46,218 bases of DNA from Bacteroidaceae bacterium (GTDB lineage Bacteria > Bacteroidota > Bacteroidia > Bacteroidales > Bacteroidaceae): positions 1 through 46,218 of the forward strand of contig JAKSIY010000004.1 in NCBI GenBank assembly GCA_024398535.1, given 5' to 3'. Shown piece by piece: positions 34,313 to 41,802 of the stretch (positions within the stretch are counted from its first letter, which is position 1; each line of letters starts with the position of its first letter). The notes beneath the pieces are model-generated. The model was given only the letters and a program-made list of their open reading frames with translations. It was not told where the DNA came from and ran no database searches. A program made the position numbers and the translations under genes.

Positions 34313-35338
34313 ATGAAAAAAGCCCTCTTCATTGGCGGCACAGGGACAATAAGTGCAGCCATCACACGCAAATTGTCTGAAATGCCCGACTGGGAACTCT
34401 ATCTTCTGAACCGTGGCAACCGGAATCAGGTTGTTCCTGAGGGTGTCCACTCCATAGTGGCTGACGTTGAGGACGAGTCTGCCGTAGCAAAGGCTACAGA
34501 AGGCATGTCTTTTGACGTAATTGCCGATTTCATCGGCTTTTTACCGTCTCAGGTAGAGCGTGATTACCGTCTCTTTGCCGGTCGTACCAGGCAATATATG
34601 TACATCAGTTCCGCATCGGCTTACCAGAAACCGCTAGGAAATTACATAATCAATGAAGGCACCCCATTGGCTAATCCGTATTGGGAATACTCCCGCAACA
34701 AGATTGCCTGTGAGGAGCTTCTTATGAAAATGTACCGTGAAAAGGGATTCCCGGTAACGATAATCCGTCCAAGCCATACCTACGATGAACGTTCCATTCC
34801 TCTTGGAGTCCACGGAAGCAAGGGTAGTTGGCAGGTCGTTAAGCGAATGATTGAAGGAAAGCCGGTGATAATTCACGGTGACGGTACTTCTCTGTGGACC
34901 TTTACCCATAATTCTGATTTTGCCAAGGGTTTTGTGGGCCTTATGGGAAATACTCATGCAATTGGAGGGGCTTTCCAGATCATGTCTTCAGAGACTGTGA
35001 CCTGGAATCAGGCATATCAGGCAATTGCCGATGCACTTGGAGTAGAACTTAAACCCTATTATGTTTCTTCCTCATTTCTGGCAGGTGCCGGAAAAAATGA
35101 CTACCTTGGCAGTCTGATTGGAGACAAGGCGTGCAGCGTTGTGTTTGACTGCTCCAGACTCAAGAGTGCAGTTCCGGATTTCTGCGCTACGGTACGCTTT
35201 GACCAGGGCGTCAGAATGTGCATCGAGAATATCCTGAAACACCCTGAGTACCAGGTAGAAGACCCTGAGTTCGATGCGTGGTGTGACCGCGTGATTGCCG
35301 CTCAGGAGAAAGCCCGTTTGGAAGTATTGAACTATTGA
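34313..35338 (+). CDS. NAD-dependent epimerase/dehydratase family protein
   Basis: 341 residues from ATG 34313; the frame extends upstream into the promoter and is not supported there. An extended SDR: the nucleotide-binding loop is GGTGTIS (residues 8-14), and Tyr126 and Lys130 form the YxxxK motif (EYSRNK). The body includes TIIRPSHTYDE and a C-terminal substrate domain. The loop lacks the third glycine of the strict GxxGxxG motif (Ser at the last place), a known variation in atypical SDRs. Substrate unknown; a nucleotide sugar is one option. It is 4 bases upstream of the esterase gene. Confidence 0.85.
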   Translation: MKKALFIGGTGTISAAITRKLSEMPDWELYLLNRGNRNQVVPEGVHSIVADVEDESAVAKATEGMSFDVIADFIGFLPSQVERDYRLFAGRTRQYMYISSASAYQKPLGNYIINEGTPLANPYWEYSRNKIACEELLMKMYREKGFPVTIIRPSHTYDERSIPLGVHGSKGSWQVVKRMIEGKPVIIHGDGTSLWTFTHNSDFAKGFVGLMGNTHAIGGAFQIMSSETVTWNQAYQAIADALGVELKPYYVSSSFLAGAGKNDYLGSLIGDKACSVVFDCSRLKSAVPDFCATVRFDQGVRMCIENILKHPEYQVEDPEFDAWCDRVIAAQEKARLEVLNY

Positions 35339-35342
35339 TATA

Positions 35343-36449
35343 ATGAAAAGTAGATTTCTTTTGGCAGCCCTTCTTGCTGCTGTGTCTTCTGTTTCAGCTC
35401 TTGCTGAGACGATAACTCCTGCCGATGACAGCAGGGCAGTGTTCATTGGAAGGACAGAAGTCAAGGACGGAACAGTCTCGTTTGACTGGAGCGCCACCTA
35501 TGTACGTCTGGCTTTTGAGGGTAACTATCTGGCCATTACCGCATCGGATACCCGCAAGGACTATTTCAATGTATGGATTGACAGTGACTTTTCTGCCGAT
35601 CCGGACAAGGTGATATGCGTGAATTCCAAAGATACCCTTGTGGTGATTGCCGATGCTGCCGATTTCAAGAGTTCCAGGAAAAAACAGCATACTGTAATGA
35701 TACAGAAAAGGACTGAGGGCGATCAGGGCATCGCAACCATTGCAAGTTTCCACACAAATGGCCAGCTTCTTCAGGCAGAACCGTTGAAGAGCCGTCTGAT
35801 TGAGTTCGTGGGTGATTCCTATACTTGCGGATATGGCTCGGAAAACAGCGTCTCTTCAAATCCATATACTCCTGAAACCCAGAATCCTGCAAAGGCTTAC
35901 GGTGCAATCATTGCGCGCTATTTCGGTGCAGACTACATGACAATCTCACATTCAGGTCAGGGAATTGCAAGAAACTATAATGATTCAGGTAAGGGTTGGC
36001 ACATGCCTGACCGCTATGCCGGTGTATATGATAATGTGCGCAACAATAACTGGACTCCGGGACAGCTTGTTCCTGCCATGACCATGATCTATCTGGGAAC
36101 CAACGATTTCTCTACAAACCGACAGCCTACCAGAAGCGCATTCAAACAGAACTACATGAAGCTGATCCGTCAGATCAAGAAGAACTACGGAGATAACCAT
36201 CCAATCCTGTGCGTGTCGTCAAAGGCAGATCCTATCATGTTTGAGTATGTCCGTGAGATTGCTGAGGATTGCGGATACCAGAATGTCTATTACGACGGTC
36301 TTTTTGAGGCAGTTCATCTCAACAATGACACTGAACTTGGAGCAGACTGGCATCCTAACTATAAGGCACACAAGAAACTGGCATACGCCCTGATTCCTTA
36401 TATATCAACCATTACCGGTTGGGAAATTACAGACAAGACAGTAGAATAA
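35343..36449 (+). CDS. Secreted SGNH esterase, CE2-like
   Basis: 368 residues with a signal peptide ending near SALAE (residue ~22). The N-terminal ~130 residues are a beta domain and the C-terminal part an SGNH hydrolase: nucleophile Ser159 in EFVGDSYTCGYG, oxyanion motif YLGTNDFS, and Asp335 with His337 in ADWHPNYKAH. This two-domain layout matches carbohydrate esterase family 2, whose members remove acetyl groups from plant polysaccharides; substrate here is inferred. It has no lipobox, so it is periplasmic or secreted. It follows the SDR gene by 4 bases and ddh starts 23 bases downstream. Confidence 0.88.
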   Translation: MKSRFLLAALLAAVSSVSALAETITPADDSRAVFIGRTEVKDGTVSFDWSATYVRLAFEGNYLAITASDTRKDYFNVWIDSDFSADPDKVICVNSKDTLVVIADAADFKSSRKKQHTVMIQKRTEGDQGIATIASFHTNGQLLQAEPLKSRLIEFVGDSYTCGYGSENSVSSNPYTPETQNPAKAYGAIIARYFGADYMTISHSGQGIARNYNDSGKGWHMPDRYAGVYDNVRNNNWTPGQLVPAMTMIYLGTNDFSTNRQPTRSAFKQNYMKLIRQIKKNYGDNHPILCVSSKADPIMFEYVREIAEDCGYQNVYYDGLFEAVHLNNDTELGADWHPNYKAHKKLAYALIPYISTITGWEITDKTVE

Positions 36450-36472
36450 CACTTAAATAAACAAATACAACC

Positions 36473-37369
36473 ATGATTAAAGCAGCAATTGTAGGCTATG
36501 GAAACATTGGCCGCTATGTACTGGAGGCTCTTCAGACAGCTCCGGATTTTGAGATTGCAGGCGTAGTACGCAGGAACGGTAACCAGAATTGTCCAGCAGA
36601 ACTGGCAGGACTTGAGGTTGTCAAGGATATCACAGAACTTTCAGTAAAGCCCGATGTGGCTATTCTGGCAGTGCCTAGCCGCAGCTGTGAGGAGTACGCA
36701 ACAAAGATTCTTCCTCTTGGTATCAAGACTGTTGACAGCTTTGATATTCATACACTTATACCAGAGACACGTGCAAGACTTCAGAAGGTTGCCGTTGAAG
36801 CTGGTCAGGTTGCAGTGATTTCTGCAGGTTGGGATCCAGGTTCTGACTCTATTGTACGCGCTCTGATGCAGGCAATGGCTCCAAAGGGCATCAGCTATAC
36901 AAACTTTGGCCCGGGCATGTCAATGGGACACACCGTTGCCGTTAAGTCAAAGGCAGGTGTAAAGGATGCTCTTTCAATGACAATTCCTGTAGGAACCGGA
37001 ATCCACAGACGTATGGTTTACATTGAACTCCTTGACGGCTATAAGTTTGAGGATGTTGCAAATGCAATCAAGACAGATCCATACTTTGTAAATGATGAGA
37101 CCCATGTAATGCAGGTACAGTCTGTTGACGAGCTCAAGGATATGGGCCATGGAGTAAACCTTGTGCGCAAGGGTGTCAGCGGAAAGACTCAGAACCAGCT
37201 CTTTGAGTTTGATATGAAGATCAACAATCCTGCTCTTACCGGCCAGATTCTTGTATGTGTGGCACGTGCTGCAATGCTGCAGAAGCCGGGTTGCTACACA
37301 ATGATTGAGATTCCGGTGATTGATCTCCTTGCAGGAAGCCGCGATGAGAACGTGGCTCATCTGGTATAA
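36473..37369 (+). CDS. ddh: meso-Diaminopimelate D-dehydrogenase
   Basis: 298 residues. The enzyme makes meso-DAP from tetrahydrodipicolinate in one NADPH-dependent step, a short route to lysine and cell-wall DAP. The Rossmann loop is IVGYGNIGRYVLEAL; further family blocks are VVRRNGNQNCP, SAGWDPGSDSIVRALMQAM and the segment TNFGPGMSMGHTVAVKS with the active-site region. Length and motifs fit the Bacteroidota type. It may share a transcript with the two genes before it; a hairpin 31 bases downstream could end it. Confidence 0.95.
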   Translation: MIKAAIVGYGNIGRYVLEALQTAPDFEIAGVVRRNGNQNCPAELAGLEVVKDITELSVKPDVAILAVPSRSCEEYATKILPLGIKTVDSFDIHTLIPETRARLQKVAVEAGQVAVISAGWDPGSDSIVRALMQAMAPKGISYTNFGPGMSMGHTVAVKSKAGVKDALSMTIPVGTGIHRRMVYIELLDGYKFEDVANAIKTDPYFVNDETHVMQVQSVDELKDMGHGVNLVRKGVSGKTQNQLFEFDMKINNPALTGQILVCVARAAMLQKPGCYTMIEIPVIDLLAGSRDENVAHLV

Positions 37370-37390
37370 GATCCGTTACTTGAAATATCA

Positions 37391-38536
37391 TTAGAAAGCC
37401 AGGCCTAGACTGAATGTCAGGCCTGCTTCTTTTGATAGGGCCAGGCCTCCTACTGCATAGGTGGAGTGGGATAATTCTTTCCTGTATTTCATGAACAGTC
37501 TCAGATCAAATCTGGCTCTGTCAAACTGTTGCTTGTAATATTGTTCTCCTTCAGAGAAGATGGGACAGCCATATTGTGGACTGCAAATGCAGTTTTTGTA
37601 TTTGTAGTCCAGGGTAAATCCGAATCCCGCGCCCAGAATCAGTTTGTCCTTGATCTCATGTCCGTAGTTGAAATCCGTTACCAGCGCGGTATAGGTGCCT
37701 TCAGTCCTCTCATCTGCTGGATAATCGTCCCATCCCACTGTAGTCCAACTCTCTCCATAGAAGTCTGTAGCCTGGACTCCATTTCCAGTGAAAGGCTGGT
37801 ATGTGGGTAAATTCATTGACAGACCCCAATAGCTGTTGCTGATCAGACCTCCCCATTCGACACCAATCATGAACTTTGATGAGTAACTGAGCTCCAGCAG
37901 TAACTCGGGGGACGGTTTTATGGCCTCCTGGATTTCTAACTTTTCTATGACACGATTTCCGTTGCCCAGCTTTTCCAATGCTTCAAATGCTTTTGCGTCT
38001 GTGCCGATGTAATCATCATGGTAAAAATATCCGCTGTATATCTTGTGGTCATCCATGGATATGAGCAGTCCCAGCCCCTGTCTGTGGTCGTCTTTCCAGC
38101 TTCCGGTATAGGTGCCTCCGTCACTGTAATGGAATGTACCCTGGCCATTGTACATGTTGTTCTCCCACTGGCCTTCATAATAGGAACTGTCTGAGTAGTG
38201 ATATATGCCTTCACCTTCCATGACATTGTAGCGGAATTCGCCCAGATAGGTGTCTCCGTCCGGGTATGAGATGTATCCCTTGCCATGCCATAAGTCATTC
38301 TGCCATTCTCCTTTGTAGATGGTTCCGTCCGGGTAAACCATTGCGCCGTAGCCGTTCCTGACAGAATCTGTCATCTGCCCGAAATAGTAGCTTCCGTCTT
38401 CATAGGCAAGTGAGACGGAATTGTCATCCATTATGATTGAATCCACCTTTTCAATGATGGATTTACTGCCGGTTTCCTGTGCAAATGAGCCAAGAAAGGG
38501 AATAATGGACAATAATGTCAGCAGAATAGGTTTCAT
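37391..38536 (-). CDS. MORN-repeat protein with C-terminal outer-membrane-like domain
   Basis: 381 residues from the ATG at 38536, where a signal peptide begins (MKPILLTLLSIIPFLGSFAQ, cleaved near residue 20). Residues ~55-190 hold five or six MORN repeats of the type YPDGTIYKGEWQNDLWHGKG. The remaining ~190 residues alternate strands and loops and end in Phe (TFSLGLAF), the pattern of an outer-membrane beta-barrel. Such a MORN plus barrel layout would place the repeats in the periplasm or at the surface. Function unknown. A TACCTTTG box lies only 7 bases upstream of the ATG on the minus strand. Confidence 0.8.
   Translation of the reverse strand: MKPILLTLLSIIPFLGSFAQETGSKSIIEKVDSIIMDDNSVSLAYEDGSYYFGQMTDSVRNGYGAMVYPDGTIYKGEWQNDLWHGKGYISYPDGDTYLGEFRYNVMEGEGIYHYSDSSYYEGQWENNMYNGQGTFHYSDGGTYTGSWKDDHRQGLGLLISMDDHKIYSGYFYHDDYIGTDAKAFEALEKLGNGNRVIEKLEIQEAIKPSPELLLELSYSSKFMIGVEWGGLISNSYWGLSMNLPTYQPFTGNGVQATDFYGESWTTVGWDDYPADERTEGTYTALVTDFNYGHEIKDKLILGAGFGFTLDYKYKNCICSPQYGCPIFSEGEQYYKQQFDRARFDLRLFMKYRKELSHSTYAVGGLALSKEAGLTFSLGLAF
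37400..37433 (+). terminator. Possible ddh terminator inside the convergent gene's 3' end
   Basis: CAGGCCT-A-GAC (37400-37410) pairs with GTC-AGGCCTG (37416-37425), a 10-bp stem with one bulged A and a 5-base loop, followed by CTTCTTTTG. It would stop rightward ddh transcripts, yet the same bases encode the last residues of the leftward MORN-repeat gene. The T-run is interrupted, so confidence is moderate. Confidence 0.4.
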
Positions 38537-38543
38537 ACAGTCG

Positions 38544-38551
38544 CAAAGGTA
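38544..38551 (-). promoter_or_regulatory. -7 promoter box of the MORN-repeat gene
   Basis: The minus strand reads TACCTTTG, a perfect TAnnTTTG match. It ends 7 bases before the ATG, so the mRNA would be nearly leaderless. It forms the left half of a 9-bp inverted repeat with the box at 38565. Confidence 0.55.
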
Positions 38552-38564
38552 GTTTTTTTTGTTA

Positions 38565-38572
38565 TACCTTTG
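38565..38572 (+). promoter_or_regulatory. -7 promoter box of the DUF2007-proB-proA operon
   Basis: TACCTTTG, identical to the box on the opposite strand 13 bases away; the arms GCAAAGGTA and TACCTTTGC form a perfect 9-bp inverted repeat around a T-rich centre. The DUF2007 ATG lies 21 bases downstream. Confidence 0.6.
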
Positions 38573-38593
38573 CATAAATAAAAATCTAATAAT

Positions 38594-38812
38594 ATGGCAG
38601 CTAAAGATGGGTTGACCAATGTCCTGATTACAGATATGTTTGAGGCAGAGGTTGTACGGGGACTGCTTGAGTCCAACGGAATTCCAGTAATGGTAATGAA
38701 CAATTCGCTGAGTAATGTCCTCTCTTCATACGGAGCACAGGTCAGCATCATGGTAAATCCAACAGATGCCGATGCTGCCCGGAAAATACTATCAGAAAGA
38801 GGAAATGAATAA
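38594..38812 (+). CDS. DUF2007 domain protein
   Basis: 72 residues. The whole protein is one DUF2007 domain, a small ferredoxin-like fold described as a putative signal-transducing domain (LITDMFEAEVVRGLLESNGI, then VSIMVNPTDADAARKIL). No signal peptide. It overlaps the start of proB by 8 bases, so translation is probably coupled; the purpose of that link is unknown. Confidence 0.85.
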   Translation: MAAKDGLTNVLITDMFEAEVVRGLLESNGIPVMVMNNSLSNVLSSYGAQVSIMVNPTDADAARKILSERGNE

Positions 38813-39590
38813 AATCAGGATTGCGGTAAAGGTCGGCAGCAATGTTCTGACCAGGGCTGATGGAAGGCTTGATGTGGCACGTATGGCTGCTCTTGTTGAC
38901 CAGATTGCCGAGCTTCGGAAGAATGGATATGAGGTGCTTCTGATATCGTCAGGTGCTGTGGCATCGGGCCGTGGAGAATTACCCGGACTGAGTTCTGATG
39001 ATGTTGAGGTAAGGCAGCTGTTTGCTGCTGTAGGTCAGGCAAAGTTGATAGAACACTACTACGACCTGTTCAAGGAATATGGTATTACGGTAGGTCAGAT
39101 ACTGACAACCAGAGAGAACTTTGTGGAACCGGAACTGATGGAGAACCAGAAACGCTGTATGACAGCGATGCTTGCAAATGACATCATACCGGTTATCAAT
39201 GAGAATGACGTGGTTTCCATCAAGGAGCTCATGTTTACGGATAACGATGAACTTTCTGGACTCGTTGCCCGTATGATGGGCGCTAAAAAACTTATAATAC
39301 TGAGCAATGTTGACGGCGTATTCACCGGAAATCCTGAAAATCCGGCATCGGAACTGATCCGTGAGATTCCTGCAGGCAAGGATTTCTCATCGTTCGTAAC
39401 ATCGCAGAAATCGTCACTGGGCCGTGGCGGAATGGCTACCAAGATGGGTACTGCAAGTCAGGTGGCTGCAGACGGAATATCTGTAATAATTGCTAACGGA
39501 AAACGTACTGATGTGCTGATTGATGTGGTGCTTCACCCAGAGTCAGCGATCTGTACAAAATTCCTGACGCCAGAAGAATCAAAATCATGA
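38805..39590 (+). CDS. proB: Glutamate 5-kinase without PUA domain
   Basis: 261 residues from ATG 38805; an in-frame ATG further upstream lies within DUF2007. ProB phosphorylates glutamate in proline synthesis. The amino acid kinase fold is complete: [45 protein letters not shown] and the nucleotide region [12 protein letters not shown]. The C-terminal PUA domain of the Escherichia coli enzyme (~100 residues) is absent, a recognised short form. The stop overlaps proA by 4 bases (ATGA). Confidence 0.95.
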   Translation: MNKIRIAVKVGSNVLTRADGRLDVARMAALVDQIAELRKNGYEVLLISSGAVASGRGELPGLSSDDVEVRQLFAAVGQAKLIEHYYDLFKEYGITVGQILTTRENFVEPELMENQKRCMTAMLANDIIPVINENDVVSIKELMFTDNDELSGLVARMMGAKKLIILSNVDGVFTGNPENPASELIREIPAGKDFSSFVTSQKSSLGRGGMATKMGTASQVAADGISVIIANGKRTDVLIDVVLHPESAICTKFLTPEESKS

Positions 39591-40831
39591 TAGAAACACA
39601 GTTGAAAGAGATACGCAATGCCAGCTATTCGCTCCCACTGCTGTCTGATGAGCAGGTGAATGCTGCCCTTCTTGCGGTGGCCGATGCAATAGGCAGCGGA
39701 AAGACTATGCTGCTTGCGGCAAATGAGAGAGATCTTGCTCAGATGGATCCTGCGGATCCTATGTATGACAGGCTGAAACTGACAGAAGACAGGCTTGAGG
39801 GCATTGCTTCTGACATGAGAAAAGTGGCAGAACTTGAGAATCCTGTCGGACACCTGATTGATGAGACCGTGCGTCCCAACGGCATGTGCCTGAGGCGTGT
39901 AAGTGTGCCTTTCGGCGTGATTGGTGTCATTTATGAGGCCCGTCCGAATGTTGGGTTTGACGTGTTTTCTCTCTGTCTCAAGTCCAGGAACGCATGTGTC
40001 CTGAAGGGTGGCAGCAGTGCACATGAATCAAACTGCGCCATAGTCAGTCTGATAAAGAAGACTCTTGCAGAATGCGGGATTGATCCGGACATGATAGGCC
40101 TTCTTCCAAAGGGACATGAGGCGGCTCAGGAACTGATGCGTGCTGACGGCCTGGTTGACCTGCTGATACCCCGTGGCAGCGCTTCGCTGATTAGACGGGT
40201 CAGGGAGAACTCCACGGTTCCGGTCATAGAGACTGGTGCAGGAGTCTGCCATACCTATCTTGACTCTGATGCAGACCTTGTCAAGGGACGTGATATCGTC
40301 CTGAATGCAAAGACACGCAGGGTAAGTGTCTGTAATGCTCTGGACAGTCTTGTTGTCCACAAGGAGAGGCTGGCTGATCTGGCATCGCTCTGTGCTCCCC
40401 TTGCAGAAAAGAATGTGGTGATTGAAGCCGATCCGGACAGCTATTCTGCACTGAGAGGCTCTTATCCGGCTGAATTGCTGGAGCATGCGACCGAAGAGAG
40501 TTTTGGCCATGAATACCTGGCGCTCAGGATGTCAATATGTACGGTTGACTCATTTGAGAAGGCAGTAGAACATGTCAGAAAGTTTACTTCCCACCATAGT
40601 GAGTGCATAGTTACTGAAAATGAAGAGCATGCGCGGCTTTTCCAGCAGTTGGTCGATGCCGCATGCGTTTATGTGAACGTCTCTACGGCGTTCACGGACG
40701 GTGCTCAGTTCGGCCTGGGTGCCGAGATAGGCATTAGTACCCAGAAACTACATGCACGCGGCCCTATGGGATTGCGCGAGCTTACTACTTATAAATGGTT
40801 GATTAACGGAAACGGACAGACAAGAATATGA
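39587..40831 (+). CDS. proA: Glutamate-5-semialdehyde dehydrogenase
   Basis: 414 residues. ProA reduces gamma-glutamyl phosphate to the semialdehyde, the second step of proline synthesis. Aldehyde dehydrogenase superfamily motifs: [43 protein letters not shown], catalytic Cys249 in [14 protein letters not shown], and the C-terminal [20 protein letters not shown]. It overlaps proB by 4 bases and the next gene by 4 bases, forming one coupled unit. Confidence 0.97.
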   Translation: MIETQLKEIRNASYSLPLLSDEQVNAALLAVADAIGSGKTMLLAANERDLAQMDPADPMYDRLKLTEDRLEGIASDMRKVAELENPVGHLIDETVRPNGMCLRRVSVPFGVIGVIYEARPNVGFDVFSLCLKSRNACVLKGGSSAHESNCAIVSLIKKTLAECGIDPDMIGLLPKGHEAAQELMRADGLVDLLIPRGSASLIRRVRENSTVPVIETGAGVCHTYLDSDADLVKGRDIVLNAKTRRVSVCNALDSLVVHKERLADLASLCAPLAEKNVVIEADPDSYSALRGSYPAELLEHATEESFGHEYLALRMSICTVDSFEKAVEHVRKFTSHHSECIVTENEEHARLFQQLVDAACVYVNVSTAFTDGAQFGLGAEIGISTQKLHARGPMGLRELTTYKWLINGNGQTRI

Positions 40832-41793
40832 GACACTTTACAAACGTGAAAGATATGGGAGACCTGCACGTAGCGCTGCAGGAGGCCCTTGAGATCAAGA
40901 AAGACAGATACAAGTATGTTGAGCTGGGTAAGCACAAGACTCTTCTCATGGTATTCTTCAACTCAAGCCTCAGAACAAGGCTGAGTACACAGAAGGCCGC
41001 CATGAATCTGGGCATGAACGTAATAGTGCTTGACGTAAATCAGGGCGCCTGGAAGCTTGAGACCGAACGCGGCGTAATCATGGACGGTGACAAGTCTGAG
41101 CACCTGCTTGAGGCAGTTCCTGTGATGGGCTCATACTGTGATATAATAGGTGTACGCTCGTTCGCACATTTTGAGAACCGTGAGGATGACTACACCGAAA
41201 AAATTCTGAACCAGTTCATCCAGTACAGTGGCCGTCCGGTCTTCTCAATGGAGGCAGCTACTGGGCATCCGCTCCAGGCATTTGCTGACCTGATTACAAT
41301 TGAGGAGCACAAGGAGACCAAGCGCCCTAAGGTTGTGCTGACCTGGGCTCCGCATCCAAAGGCACTGCCGCAGGCTGTACCTAATTCGTTCGCTGACTGG
41401 ATGAATGAGGCCGATGTTGATTTTGTAATCACTCATCCTGAAGGCTATGAACTTGATCCTAAGTTCGTACGCGGTGCCAAGGTTGAGTATGACCAGAAAA
41501 AGGCCTTTGAAGGTGCTGATTTCATATATGCAAAGAACTGGGCATGCCCGGGTGTAACACGCCCTGAGGATTATGGTAAGATCCTGAGCAAGGATATGTC
41601 ATGGACGGTCGATGCCGAGCACATGAGCTGGACCAACAACGCACAGTTCATGCACTGTCTGCCAGTCCGCCGCAACATGATTGTGTCAGACGACGTGATT
41701 GAGAGCCCGCGCTCACTGGTGATTCCTGAGGCTGCAAACCGTGAAATCTCTGCAACAGTAGTCCTGAAACGAATTCTGGAAGAAATAGGTTGA
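40828..41793 (+). CDS. argF': N-succinylornithine carbamoyltransferase
   Basis: 321 residues. The enzyme carbamoylates N-succinyl-L-ornithine in the arginine pathway of Bacteroidota. The carbamoyl-phosphate loop reads [11 protein letters not shown] in place of the STRTR of ordinary OTCase, followed by Trp75 in QGAWKLE and the C-terminal [15 protein letters not shown] and [12 protein letters not shown]. In the Bacteroides fragilis enzyme residue 90 is Pro and controls the choice of succinyl over acetyl; here residue 90 is Ser (DGDKSEHLL). Small residues at that site are compatible with succinylornithine, so the call stands. It overlaps proA by 4 bases. Confidence 0.93.
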   Translation: MRHFTNVKDMGDLHVALQEALEIKKDRYKYVELGKHKTLLMVFFNSSLRTRLSTQKAAMNLGMNVIVLDVNQGAWKLETERGVIMDGDKSEHLLEAVPVMGSYCDIIGVRSFAHFENREDDYTEKILNQFIQYSGRPVFSMEAATGHPLQAFADLITIEEHKETKRPKVVLTWAPHPKALPQAVPNSFADWMNEADVDFVITHPEGYELDPKFVRGAKVEYDQKKAFEGADFIYAKNWACPGVTRPEDYGKILSKDMSWTVDAEHMSWTNNAQFMHCLPVRRNMIVSDDVIESPRSLVIPEAANREISATVVLKRILEEIG

Positions 41794-41802
41794 GGCAAGT
41801 AT

